64,000 nt of DNA from Leptospira langatensis (GTDB lineage Bacteria > Spirochaetota > Leptospiria > Leptospirales > Leptospiraceae): NCBI RefSeq assembly GCF_004770615.1, contig NZ_RQER01000006.1, forward strand, positions 434,001-498,000, in the 5' to 3' direction. The position numbers and the translations under genes are program-made. The notes beneath the pieces are model-generated. The model saw only the letters and a list, made by a program, of their open reading frames with translations, was not told where the DNA came from and searched no databases. How positions within the stretch are numbered: position 1 is the first letter of the stretch; every line of letters begins with the position of its first letter. Positions 8,789-17,182 of this stretch are shown in pieces.

Positions 8789-8866
8789 ATGGATACCAGG
8801 GATTATCGAACAGTTGGAACGTCAAGTTGGTTTTCCGTATAAGCGAAGTATGTAAGGATTGACAGT

Positions 8867-8881
8867 GCCTAGGATCTAGGC
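8867..8881. promoter_or_regulatory. Perfect dyad upstream of the Gdh3/GMC operon
   Basis: GCCTAG-GAT-CTAGGC forms a perfect inverted repeat 12 bases before the ATG at 8894. A TTGACA hexamer lies just before it (8859-8864), but no good -10 follows at normal spacing. An outer CAGTG/CACTG pair can extend the stem. It may be an operator or an RNA hairpin; no other ribosome site is evident for the gene. Confidence 0.35.
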
Positions 8882-8893
8882 AAAAACACTGCC

Positions 8894-9475
8894 ATGGCAA
8901 ATTCAGCCCCTCGCTTCTCACGCAAAACTTTTCTGAGACTGGGAATCGCCGGAACAGGTGCCTTGGTCTTAGGAAGTTCCATTTGTATCCTAAACCGATC
9001 AGGTCGGACCCTTCCTAAGTCCCTCTTCTTCTCCGGATCTGAATTAGAGACTCTTGGAGCATTATCCGAGGCAATCCTGCCGGAAGGTCCAAACGTTCCC
9101 ACTTATAAGGACGCAAAAGTCTTGGAAAGATTGGATGAAGAATTCTTCTTCGTGGATCCTTTCTTAAGCGAGGACTTCAAGACCTTGGTACTGGTCATGG
9201 AATATCTTCCCTTCTTCCATTGGAAATTTTCCCGCTTCTCCAGAATGTCCCTAGAGTCGCGTAGGAAATTCCTTTCGGAATTGAACGACTCCGATTCGGA
9301 TCTGATACGAGCGGTATGGTCCAATTTAAGAATGCCTATCTTTTTGATGTACTATGGGCATGAATCCACTTTTAAGATGATCTCTTACGATGGCCCGTTC
9401 GGCAATCCTCCGGAAAAACTGAGTGAGTCCAGAATATATTATAATAAACTAATAGGAGGCTCCGATGTCGGGTAA
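8894..9475 (+). CDS. Gluconate 2-dehydrogenase subunit 3-like protein
   Basis: 193 residues resembling the Gluconate_2-dh3 family, small subunits that accompany GMC-type membrane or periplasmic dehydrogenases. The N terminus carries a Tat-like signal, SRKTFLRLG followed by a hydrophobic stretch (about residues 15-30), with Arg-Lys in place of twin Arg. The later segment LGALSEAILPEG is typical of the family. Its end overlaps the GMC oxidoreductase gene by 11 bases, the standard pairing. It probably acts as chaperone or targeting subunit carrying the flavoprotein through the Tat system. The cytochrome subunit usually found in such operons is missing here. The exact substrate is unknown. Confidence 0.75.
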   Translation: MANSAPRFSRKTFLRLGIAGTGALVLGSSICILNRSGRTLPKSLFFSGSELETLGALSEAILPEGPNVPTYKDAKVLERLDEEFFFVDPFLSEDFKTLVLVMEYLPFFHWKFSRFSRMSLESRRKFLSELNDSDSDLIRAVWSNLRMPIFLMYYGHESTFKMISYDGPFGNPPEKLSESRIYYNKLIGGSDVG

Positions 9476-11018
9476 GATCTTCGAATGGAAGAACCTAGGA
9501 GAATCCAAGGAGATCCGCACTGAAGTCCTTGTGATCGGAACCGGATGCGGAGGAGCTACTATAGCGTACGAACTTGCAAAGGCAGGCAAGAAGGTAACTC
9601 TTATCGAGGAAGGCGGTTATTATCATACGGGAACCTTTGATAACCATGAATTAAATATGGCGGGGAAGGTTTCCGCAGAGAGGAATATGGGCACCACCGC
9701 AGATGGTACGATCAATATCGTCTATGGAAAGAATGTGGGCGGAGCCTCTGTGCATTATTGGGCGGACAGCTATCGAACGCCTAAAGACAGATTGGAATTA
9801 TGGAAGGATAAATTCGGGGTCCAAGGCCATGGCCCGGAGGATCTAGAACCTTTTTGGAAAGAGTTAGACGAAACACTGAATGTCCATCCAGCTAAGGAAG
9901 AGAACTTCAATCGGATGAGCCAATTGGTCCGAAAGGCTTCCAAGGAATTGGGATGGGAAGGAAGTCCGGTCCCGCAGGCTAGAAAGAATTGCCAGAAGTC
10001 CGGACATTGTATGCAGGGTTGTATGTTCGGAGCCAAACAAAGCCAACTGATCACTCATATTCCCCTGGCGATCGCATTAGGAGCGGATCTTTATGCGGAT
10101 ACCAAAGCACTCGAACTAGAGATGGAAGGCGATCGAGTAGTGGGACTCCTAGCTGCAGTGATCGATCGACCTTCTCAAAAAGAATCGGAAGTTCGCCTGA
10201 ACTTTAAGGCGGATATAGTCGTAGTCGCAGCAGGAGGATTCGGAAGCTCTACCTTCCTTCTTCGCAATGGGTTCAAGAAAAAGTTACCTGCATTAGGGGA
10301 ATTCCTGGCGATCAACCCTTCTCCTTTCGTTCACGCATTGTACAAGGAACCGATCATACAATGGAGAAATATTCCCTCCGCATACGGAGTAGAAGAATTC
10401 CGATTAGCGCGCTTCAATGCAGGAACCTACAAGGAAGGCGGTTATCTTTTGATGGCCAATCAACTCCAACCAGGAGCGATAGGCGCTCTTGTGCCAGGTT
10501 TCGGAAAGGAACATTTCGATGTTATGAAGGAACTCCCACGTCTAGGCGGGACCATTGGCTGGATAGACGATCCCGATTCGGAACTCGGAAGAATAGAGAT
10601 CAAGTCCGGAGGAAAAAGAGAGGTCCAATACGAGTTCGGACCGCTTACTAAAGAGATCCTAAAAGATTGCATTCGCAAACAAGTGCTCCTGAATTTCCAA
10701 GCCGGAGCGGAGAAGGTCATCCTTCCCGACTTGAAACGGACCACATTGAATAAGGTACAAGAAATTTCCGCAGTAGACTCGCTTCCTTTGAGTCCCGCTT
10801 CTATGGCAATGGCAGCTCCTCATCCTGCAGGAGGTTGTAGAATGGGACTGGATCCCAAGAATTCAGTCGTGGATTGGAAACATAAGGTGCATGGGATCTC
10901 GAACCTATTCGTAAGCGATTCCAGCGTTTTTCCAACGGCGGTTTCTGTGGATCCAAGCTATACGATCATGGCATTCTCGAAACGGGCGGCTCAGTTCATC
11001 TCGGAAAAGAAAGCCTAA
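9465..11018 (+). CDS. GMC-family FAD-dependent oxidoreductase
   Basis: 517 residues with the FAD dinucleotide motif GTGCGG at 25-30, a GGASVHYW segment in the GMC signature region and the C-terminal HPAGGCRMG motif carrying the conserved His, followed by the FVSDSSVFPTAVSVDPSYTIMA end typical of the family. It oxidises an alcohol, sugar or sterol and passes electrons on. It has no signal peptide of its own, consistent with piggy-back export with the Tat-like partner encoded just upstream (11-base overlap; AGGAGG ribosome site). Cholesterol-oxidase-like or choline-dehydrogenase-like substrates are equally possible; sequence alone does not decide. Confidence 0.87.
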   Translation: MSGKIFEWKNLGESKEIRTEVLVIGTGCGGATIAYELAKAGKKVTLIEEGGYYHTGTFDNHELNMAGKVSAERNMGTTADGTINIVYGKNVGGASVHYWADSYRTPKDRLELWKDKFGVQGHGPEDLEPFWKELDETLNVHPAKEENFNRMSQLVRKASKELGWEGSPVPQARKNCQKSGHCMQGCMFGAKQSQLITHIPLAIALGADLYADTKALELEMEGDRVVGLLAAVIDRPSQKESEVRLNFKADIVVVAAGGFGSSTFLLRNGFKKKLPALGEFLAINPSPFVHALYKEPIIQWRNIPSAYGVEEFRLARFNAGTYKEGGYLLMANQLQPGAIGALVPGFGKEHFDVMKELPRLGGTIGWIDDPDSELGRIEIKSGGKREVQYEFGPLTKEILKDCIRKQVLLNFQAGAEKVILPDLKRTTLNKVQEISAVDSLPLSPASMAMAAPHPAGGCRMGLDPKNSVVDWKHKVHGISNLFVSDSSVFPTAVSVDPSYTIMAFSKRAAQFISEKKA

Positions 11019-11095
11019 TATCGTTCGAAGCTTTTAGATCGAATCTCCTTGACCGAACAGGTCTTTGGAAAATCATCGTAATCGCAACCAGAACC

Positions 11096-11185
<90 letters not shown>

Positions 11186-11207
11186 CTGCTTCCCCTAGGA
11201 GCGTGCA

Positions 11208-11438
11208 ATGGAACCGCTTGGCAAAACATTCCTCTGGATCGGCGCCCTCTTCTTATTGCTTGGAGTCTTTTTCGTATTCGGCTCCAAGATCCCGTTTATC
11301 TCTTCTCTCGGAAATTTACCCGGAGATTTCAAGATCGAAAAGGAAAACTTCAGGTTCTATTTTCCATTCGCTACTTCCATACTGATCAGCGTGGGACTTT
11401 CCCTTCTCCTTTATATTTGGAATCGACTAGTTCATTAA
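11208..11438 (+). CDS. DUF2905 small membrane protein
   Basis: 76 residues with two hydrophobic helices (about 8-27 and 52-71) separated by a short loop containing LGNLPGDFKIEKENF, the hallmark of DUF2905 proteins. These conserved small inner-membrane proteins have no established function. ATG 11208 follows a TAGGAG ribosome site. The aminotransferase gene starts 6 bases after the stop, so the two are probably co-transcribed, though DUF2905 genes occur in many contexts and a functional tie is not implied. Confidence 0.85.
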   Translation: MEPLGKTFLWIGALFLLLGVFFVFGSKIPFISSLGNLPGDFKIEKENFRFYFPFATSILISVGLSLLLYIWNRLVH

Positions 11439-11444
11439 GAAAAT

Positions 11445-12686
11445 ATGATAGGTCCGGAAGAATTTCCCCTCTTTAGCCAAAGATTCGAATTTCACTCCGG
11501 AGAGAACGAACTCTATTTTCTAGTAAAGCAATACAAAGAGAAGGAAGAGAATTGGATCGATCTGACTCTCTCCAACCCGACAAAGGCAAGATTGGTCTAC
11601 CCTTCCGAGGCAATCCTACATTCCTTAAGCAAGCCCGGGGGAATAGAATACGATCCTAATCCGAAAGGGATCCTTTCCGCAAGAGAAACGGTTTCTCTCT
11701 ACTATAGAGAGAGGGGATTGGATCTTTTGGCCGAGGATCTGTTCTTAGTTTCTTCTTCTTCGGAAGCGTATTCATATTTGATCAAATTGCTTTGTGATCC
11801 GGGAGACCAGTTGCTCATCCCCAGTCCCGGATATCCATTATTCGAATTCGTTTCAATGATGGACTCAGTCGATTTCGATTCTTACCAATTGGAAGAAGGT
11901 TCCGATTGGAAAATCAACTTCTCCGACCTGGAATCCAAGATTACCTCCAAGACAAAGATCGTATTCGTAGTCTCTCCGAATAATCCGACAGGAAATATTC
12001 TTAGCCCGGAAGAATTCGAAAAACTCAAAGCTCTAGCAAAAAAGAAGAAGTTTGCGATCGTGATCGACGAGGTATTCATCGATTACGTTGAGGATCCTTC
12101 TTTGCCACGGATCGATCCTAGTCATTCCGATGTTCCGATCTTTACTGTAAATGGGATCTCTAAGATACTTGCCCTTCCTCAAATGAAACTCTCTTGGATC
12201 CATGTATCCGGGCAAGCCGATTGGAAATCCGAATGCAAAGAAAGATTAGAGATCATCGCAGATACCTATCTCTCCGTAGGAACTCCGATCCAACTAGCTC
12301 TTCCTGAATTATTTCAATGGAGAAAGATGATCCAAGGTCAGGTCCAGAGAAGGATCCAAAGAAACCTGCAAATTATAGAATCACAAATAAACGGAATGAG
12401 AGAAACAGAGGTCGCTGGAGTACCCGGATCCCAAAAAGATCTTCCTAAGATCCGGATCCAAAACCCGCAAGGTGGTTGGTATTCTATCTTACGATCGGAC
12501 CTCTGGAAAGAAGAGGAAGAGTTCTGTTTACAACTTCTAAAAGAAGAAAAAGTTCTCATCCATTCCGGTCCCATGTTTGGCTTTACAGAAGGCTCCGGTT
12601 TCCTCGTTCTTAGTTTGATCCTAGAAAACGATGTATTAGAAGAAGGCTTAAACCGACTGATCCGTTTTGCGAATCGGTATAAATAA
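11445..12686 (+). CDS. Class I/II pyridoxal-phosphate aminotransferase
   Basis: 413 residues of the fold-type I aminotransferase family. Visible are the cofactor/substrate segment VSPNNPTGN, the DEVFIDY segment with the conserved Asp that contacts PLP, and the SK dipeptide in NGISKILALPQMK, where the Lys forms the Schiff base. The enzyme transfers an amino group between an amino acid and a keto acid; the specific substrate cannot be assigned. No cofactor or amino-acid pathway genes adjoin it. The start has only a weak ribosome site (AAGAAAAT), consistent with coupling to the DUF2905 gene 6 bases upstream. Confidence 0.88.
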   Translation: MIGPEEFPLFSQRFEFHSGENELYFLVKQYKEKEENWIDLTLSNPTKARLVYPSEAILHSLSKPGGIEYDPNPKGILSARETVSLYYRERGLDLLAEDLFLVSSSSEAYSYLIKLLCDPGDQLLIPSPGYPLFEFVSMMDSVDFDSYQLEEGSDWKINFSDLESKITSKTKIVFVVSPNNPTGNILSPEEFEKLKALAKKKKFAIVIDEVFIDYVEDPSLPRIDPSHSDVPIFTVNGISKILALPQMKLSWIHVSGQADWKSECKERLEIIADTYLSVGTPIQLALPELFQWRKMIQGQVQRRIQRNLQIIESQINGMRETEVAGVPGSQKDLPKIRIQNPQGGWYSILRSDLWKEEEEFCLQLLKEEKVLIHSGPMFGFTEGSGFLVLSLILENDVLEEGLNRLIRFANRYK

Positions 12687-12757
12687 GCTCTTTATTCCCG
12701 CAATCCCTAGCGTAAATCTCATCTATCTTTCAGGACCTGGACTTTAGGATCGATAGA

Positions 12758-14350
12758 TCAGATCAATTTCTGCATAGTGCTCTTGTATTGCTTTGGAGTA
12801 AGTCCTGTGGACTTTTTGAATTCCACATTGAAAGAGGTTTTAGAACCGAACCCAACTGTGAAGGCGATATTCAAGATATTATCTTCTCCAGTATGTAAAA
12901 GACGTTTCGCTTCTTCTATTCTCTTAGAATTGATATAAGCGGCGAACCCCATTCCGAGTCTAGAATTCAAAAGTTCCGAAAGTTGGTGAGTGCTCAGACC
13001 TATCTTGTTTGCCACAAGCTGGATGGTAATCTCTTCCTGTAAGAAAGGTTTTTCTTCGTTCATTAACGCTTCCAAGGCGCTTAGGGATTCATCCACATCC
13101 AAACCGGAGATCTTAGAGCGTACATATCTAGGCTTATTGATGAACTCGCTTAGAGCTTCCAAAAGGCTGTTCTTCTCCTCAATGTTCCGAGAATATTTTT
13201 GTACGATATTATACAGAAGGATCAGTAGATCTGCGGGAAAGAAAAGAGGCACCGAATACACGGTAAAGAACCCATATTCCAAATACCCCATATAGTAGAA
13301 AATACTAATATATCCTAGAGTCATATATAAACCCCAGGATACCAAGAACAGGTTCAGCTTTCGATTTCCCCTCCCTCTCAGATAAATACCTGAGATCAGG
13401 ATCATCGGGATAGAGACCGCATAAATGATCTCGTTTGTCGTGGTCAAATATGCAATTGTCTGCATAGTGAATATCAACGGAAGCGTAATCACTAAGATCA
13501 CGGAAAACAGGAAAAGCAACCGATCCACCCAAGGAAGAAATGTCTTCGTATCCAAAAACCTCCTGATGAACAGGAATCCGAAGGCGCCACCCAAATTAAA
13601 GAAAAAGTAATTTATCTTTTCTGCCGAAAGAGGACTATCTTCCCAAAATATCTCTATCGCATTTCCATAATTTACGTCGTAGGAAGCCCCCATACAGAAT
13701 GCATACCCTGTATACAACAGAAACTCTCCGTAACCGGTTGCTCTGTAATAGAGCAAAGCCACAAAGATCAGCAACCCATACAAACAAGCGGATAAGGAAA
13801 AGAGCCCAGTCTCAATCGCAAGGTTGGACCTCACACCTGCCTCATCCATGATCTCAATGGGAAAGGACATGATGGATTCCGACTTCAATCGAACTAAGTA
13901 TTCCTTTTCTTCTCCCGGATCTCCTTGCAATAGAAAGGTGGGATAGAGAACGGTCTTCACTGGCCAATTAGATTTTGATAATGAATCGCCCACTCTTTGG
14001 ATAGGAGCTATCCCATTTGGGGTATACAACTCCGCTAAATCATGCGCCTTCCAACGAAGTACGAAATAAATATTTTCCCGAATTTCGGGACGAAATTTAA
14101 TTCTGAATTTTATCCAATATGCTCTTTTGGAAAAATTGAAATTTAAGGCGTTTAAACCCAGCTTCTTCCAACCTTTGGAAGAAGAAACTGAAGGCGGAAA
14201 TTGATTCGTGTCTTGCTTCTCCCAAACAAATAACTCTGGCGTAATGTTTTTGGTATGCTCGTTCAGGCCTAAACTGAATGAAGATTCTTTTCCTGTAAGG
14301 GAGAGAACTCCTGATAAAAAAATTAGAATATATAAACAGCCCCGAGCCAT
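12758..14350 (-). CDS. Membrane-bound AraC-family regulator with 7TM-DISM sensor
   Basis: About 530 residues. Order: signal peptide, an extracytoplasmic beta-rich domain like 7TMR-DISMED2 (about 30-170, including an AYWIKFRI segment), seven predicted transmembrane helices (about 185-390), a short linker, then a C-terminal AraC/XylS double helix-turn-helix (last 100 residues) with RIEEAKRLL, IAFTVGFGSKTSFNVEFKKSTGLTPKQY. It should sense an external carbohydrate-like ligand and bind DNA from the membrane. I prefer ATG 14350; a TTG at 14365 is possible and neither has a clear ribosome site. It is divergent from the structured RNA and sigma factor, which could be its targets (inference). Confidence 0.88.
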   Translation of the reverse strand: MARGCLYILIFLSGVLSLTGKESSFSLGLNEHTKNITPELFVWEKQDTNQFPPSVSSSKGWKKLGLNALNFNFSKRAYWIKFRIKFRPEIRENIYFVLRWKAHDLAELYTPNGIAPIQRVGDSLSKSNWPVKTVLYPTFLLQGDPGEEKEYLVRLKSESIMSFPIEIMDEAGVRSNLAIETGLFSLSACLYGLLIFVALLYYRATGYGEFLLYTGYAFCMGASYDVNYGNAIEIFWEDSPLSAEKINYFFFNLGGAFGFLFIRRFLDTKTFLPWVDRLLFLFSVILVITLPLIFTMQTIAYLTTTNEIIYAVSIPMILISGIYLRGRGNRKLNLFLVSWGLYMTLGYISIFYYMGYLEYGFFTVYSVPLFFPADLLILLYNIVQKYSRNIEEKNSLLEALSEFINKPRYVRSKISGLDVDESLSALEALMNEEKPFLQEEITIQLVANKIGLSTHQLSELLNSRLGMGFAAYINSKRIEEAKRLLHTGEDNILNIAFTVGFGSKTSFNVEFKKSTGLTPKQYKSTMQKLI

Positions 14351-14403
14351 GCGGTTAAAAAACAATTTTTCGTGAATCGATACGAAGCAAACAAAAAACG
14401 TTC

Positions 14404-14517
14404 ATGTCTATAATCCCGAACGACCTTCGACTTTTTTTCGTGTATGATATATTCGTAACTAAGGTTTTCGATCTATTACTTGATTCACATCCAGTAAGCG
14501 ATCTTTCGAAACCTTGA
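14404..14517 (+). other. Short open frame of 37 codons overlapping the RNA candidate
   Basis: ATG 14404 to TGA 14517 is open for 37 codons, hydrophobic in the middle. It lacks a Shine-Dalgarno and its length is expected by chance, so I do not call it a gene. It is recorded because it overlaps the 5' side of the structured RNA candidate and could in principle be a leader peptide. Confidence 0.12.
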
Positions 14518-14613
14518 AAACGTCTTTGAGACGTTCACTATTCGCCTTGCCTCGGACGAGTTTATCCGCTTGTCCGAATCATTTCAAAGCCCGCTGCATA
14601 GCGGGCTTTTTTT
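14455..14613 (+). ncRNA. Candidate structured small RNA
   Basis: Region between divergent protein genes with a chain of stable hairpins on the plus strand: AAGGTTTTCG (14461-14470) with CGAAACCTT (14507-14515) enclosing a smaller TTACT/AGTAA pair; AACGTCT-TTG-AGACGTT (14519-14535); TCGGACGAG with CTTGTCCGA (about 14552-14577, one G-U); and a perfect terminator. No plus-strand gene precedes the terminator, so an independent transcript must end there if it is used. A TATAAT (14409-14414) and a TATATT (14448-14453) are possible -10 boxes; no convincing -35 was found. It does not look like 6S, SRP, RNase P or tmRNA by eye. Confidence 0.5.
14586..14613 (+). terminator. Strong intrinsic terminator ending the RNA candidate
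   Basis: Ten-base perfect stem AAAGCCCGCT (14586-14595) with AGCGGGCTTT (14600-14609), GCAT tetraloop, then a run of eight T ending at 14613. It lies 160 bases before the sigma factor start and no protein gene reads into it from the left. Confidence 0.9.
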
Positions 14614-14775
14614 TATTCTTACGTTATTAAACGTATTCGTTCTTATTTTAACCGATTCTTTCCGAATTTCGAGCTTGCTTTTTACTTTTTTCCAAAGAAT
14701 TTGTCTTACCTTGTCACACTGAACCTTCCAAAACGATCCTATTATACGGAAGGACAAACAATAAGGATCTTAAGA

Positions 14776-15594
14776 ATGGAAAGAACCGTATCGATCAAAG
14801 ATGAATTCACGGATACGATCCATTTTGCTCTAGAGGGAAAACCAAGAGCGATGGAAGATCTTCTGGAAAGGATCCAGGATTATATCTTCAATCTTTCTCT
14901 TAGAATGCTTTGGGATCCACACGAAGCAGAAGATGCCACCCAAGAGATCCTTTTAAAGATCTCCAATAAACTCTCTGGCTTTCGTTTCGAAAGTAAGTTT
15001 ACTACATGGGTTTATTCGATAGCGAGCCATCATCTCCTTTCTCTAAGACGACCCAAGAATATCGTATATCTAAGTCGAATGAGGGATAGCATAGGCTTAA
15101 GGGCTAACACTGAAACTATCGAGGAGCAGATCGAAGAAAAGATCTTAGAAGAAGAGATCCGCTTTGGTTGCGTTCATGCAGTTTTATTAAAATTGAATTC
15201 GGTAGATCGACTCGTATACGTACTTTCTACCGTTTACGGTATGGCAAGCGAAGAAGGTGCCGAGGTAGTAGGGATCACTCCCGAGAATTTCAGACAAAAG
15301 CTTTCTCGTTCCAAGAAAAAACTCTCCGATTTTCTTTCTAAAGAGTGTGGATTGTGGATCGATCAAAAGACCGCTTGTCCTTGCATCGGGATCTCTAAGC
15401 ATTTACTTCACCAAAATAAAGAGAACGGAAAATTCTTCATGGAATTGAAGAATTTGAAAAGAAAGAATCCTTCTCTAGAACATTCCAAGGTCTTAGAAGA
15501 TCTCAAGAAACTAGATCGACTAGCGTGGATCTATCAGAGCCAAGGAGTGTACGAGGCTCCTTCTGAAATCCTGGAAAACCTAGGTTCCGTCTAA
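14776..15594 (+). CDS. Sigma-70-like (ECF-type) RNA polymerase sigma factor with Cys-rich tail
   Basis: 272 residues. Region 2 is clear (LRMLWDPHEAEDATQEILLKI, split here as RMLWDPHEAEDATQEIL and FESKFTTWVYSIASH), followed by a degenerate region 4 ending KLSRSKKKL. After it come about 100 extra residues containing CGLWIDQKTACPC, like the CGLV..P..CRC tail known in some ECF factors. I chose ATG 14776 (AAGGAT upstream) over an upstream start at 14701 lacking a ribosome site. No anti-sigma gene adjoins, so the Cys tail itself may sense redox or metal. Transcription must begin after the terminator at 14613. Confidence 0.82.
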   Translation: MERTVSIKDEFTDTIHFALEGKPRAMEDLLERIQDYIFNLSLRMLWDPHEAEDATQEILLKISNKLSGFRFESKFTTWVYSIASHHLLSLRRPKNIVYLSRMRDSIGLRANTETIEEQIEEKILEEEIRFGCVHAVLLKLNSVDRLVYVLSTVYGMASEEGAEVVGITPENFRQKLSRSKKKLSDFLSKECGLWIDQKTACPCIGISKHLLHQNKENGKFFMELKNLKRKNPSLEHSKVLEDLKKLDRLAWIYQSQGVYEAPSEILENLGSV

Positions 15595-15635
15595 ATAAAC
15601 TGCTTATAGGATCTCTGTTGTTCGCAAAGAGATGA

Positions 15636-16622
15636 TTAAATCCAATCCGAGGGTTTCGTCAAACCCAGTCTTACGAAGTCCCTCAAGAAGCCTCTGTAAC
15701 GAGTCAGTATTTCATTTTTATTATGCTCTGCCGGACGAAAGATCCCTTTCTTAGAGAATAATTTCATAGGCTCTTCTTTGATATCGGACCAAGTACCTAC
15801 CTCTAAAGTCAAAGGAAGAAATTTAGAGCCCCAATCCGCTTGCTCAGAATATAGATCCTGATAGTGATCATAGAACTTATCCCAAAGATCCCCGTGAGTC
15901 GTATAACTTGCACTTTGCGGCCCGTAAGCAAAATTGATATGACCGCAATGTTCCTTAAAGTAAGAAGAGATCTTTTCATAAACACCAGTATCTGGACATG
16001 GCTTATGAGTATAAGCATAAGGCCACCATACATTGTCCACAGTTCCGAAGCCGGAGTGCAGATCTAGAACGGGCAATACCGCATCTTGTATCTTGAAGAA
16101 TTTTTCGAAAATGGTCCTTGCTAATGTACGGGACTCAGGCTCTAATCCATGTCCTCTGAAATAAGGAAGTTTATTGGAGAATTTCTGGCCTCCAAAAAAA
16201 GGAAGAGGCTTTTCCGCATCTATTCCTGAATTCCTCATTAGATCCACACCGGCAGGATTCGATCTTGTCTTGGCGGCAACTCCTCCCGGATTCACGATCG
16301 GGATCACTACGAGTCCTAGTTTTCCCTTTTTCAATTCAGGCAAGTAGCCGGTGGATTTCGGATTGATAATATATTCTAGGAAGTCGATCAGGATCTGTAT
16401 CCCGATGGTCTCGAGCCCGTGAACTCCGGCGGTGATCCCGATCGGATGATTTGCCAGACCTTCCTTAGTACCGATCTCTAAACTATAGATTGGAAAACGA
16501 AAACCTTCTTTAGTTCTCCGAGAAAATCCGGCTTGTTGGATCTTGACTAGCTTACCGCCTAATTTTCCGATCCTGAGCAATCGCTTTTCATAACGGTTGA
16601 GTCGTTTGATTCCTCTGAGCAA
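15636..16622 (-). CDS. M14-like zinc carboxypeptidase / desuccinylase-type hydrolase
   Basis: 328 residues of the M14/AstE-AspA superfamily. Zinc ligands appear as HGLE (His and Glu) and the His of DLHSGFG; the catalytic Glu is in LTLEVGTW. RSNPAGVDLMRN is the Arg/Asn substrate-binding region. No signal peptide is evident, so a cytoplasmic amidase or peptidase acting on a small peptide or acyl-amino acid is likely. The start is TTG 16622, well supported by GGAGGG seven bases upstream on the coding strand. It is about 100 bases downstream of the MotB-like operon on the same strand and may be separately transcribed. Confidence 0.83.
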   Translation of the reverse strand: MLRGIKRLNRYEKRLLRIGKLGGKLVKIQQAGFSRRTKEGFRFPIYSLEIGTKEGLANHPIGITAGVHGLETIGIQILIDFLEYIINPKSTGYLPELKKGKLGLVVIPIVNPGGVAAKTRSNPAGVDLMRNSGIDAEKPLPFFGGQKFSNKLPYFRGHGLEPESRTLARTIFEKFFKIQDAVLPVLDLHSGFGTVDNVWWPYAYTHKPCPDTGVYEKISSYFKEHCGHINFAYGPQSASYTTHGDLWDKFYDHYQDLYSEQADWGSKFLPLTLEVGTWSDIKEEPMKLFSKKGIFRPAEHNKNEILTRYRGFLRDFVRLGLTKPSDWI

Positions 16623-16719
16623 GGGTCTGCCCTCCAGACATTTCGATTTCTAGTTTCCTCGGAATGGGCTAAGGCCCTTAGATCCGGCCTTTTGCATGGC
16701 CGAGACTTTTAATCTATGT

Positions 16720-17181
16720 TTATCCGTTAGAGTTTTGTATTTGGTCCAGCCATTTACAATCTTCGGATAAATTTGCGACTCCCTTTTTGATCGAAGAACA
16801 TTGCGCTTCCGTTGCAGTCTTGAAACAGGAAATGGTCCTTTCCAAAGTGATTCTAGGATCTTGAGAAGGGTACGCGTATACTTTCGTCTCCTTAAACCTT
16901 TCTAGGCAAAAATCCTTTCTTAGTCTTTTTTCCAGAATAGCGGCGGCATCCGCGTTTAAGTTCTTCAGATCGTCCTGAGCGCAGTCTCTGATCTTTTCGC
17001 AATATCTGGATACCCAGGCAAGTCCGCTGGAATCTGGAACCCCGGCTCTATCCATTTTCCATATCGCTTCAGCAGCCGGAGAGGGCTTCTTTTTCTTTGC
17101 ACAATCTAAAGTGAAGGACGCCGCGAATAATACGAGGATCAGGCTGAGCAGTACCGTTCTTTTTTTATGTACGGAGATCAT
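16720..17181 (-). CDS. Small Cys-rich lipoprotein of the MotB-like operon
   Basis: 153 residues from ATG 17181. Signal peptide (MISVHKKRT, then hydrophobic) ends in a spirochaetal lipobox, FTLDC, followed by a Lys cluster. The mature part has several Cys (YCEKIRDCAQDD, FCLERF, SCF, QCSS, DCKW) that could form disulfides in the periplasm. The family is not recognised. The start is one base after the stop of the MotB-like gene, so it belongs to that operon and probably to the same envelope assembly (inference). An upstream start at 17220 would overlap the previous gene and spoil the signal peptide. Confidence 0.75.
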   Translation of the reverse strand: MISVHKKRTVLLSLILVLFAASFTLDCAKKKKPSPAAEAIWKMDRAGVPDSSGLAWVSRYCEKIRDCAQDDLKNLNADAAAILEKRLRKDFCLERFKETKVYAYPSQDPRITLERTISCFKTATEAQCSSIKKGVANLSEDCKWLDQIQNSNG

Positions 17182-17182
17182 T

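Noticed and set aside
14404..14517. 37-codon gene upstream of the terminator
   Set aside because: No ribosome site, unremarkable length, and the region folds into conserved-looking hairpins instead.
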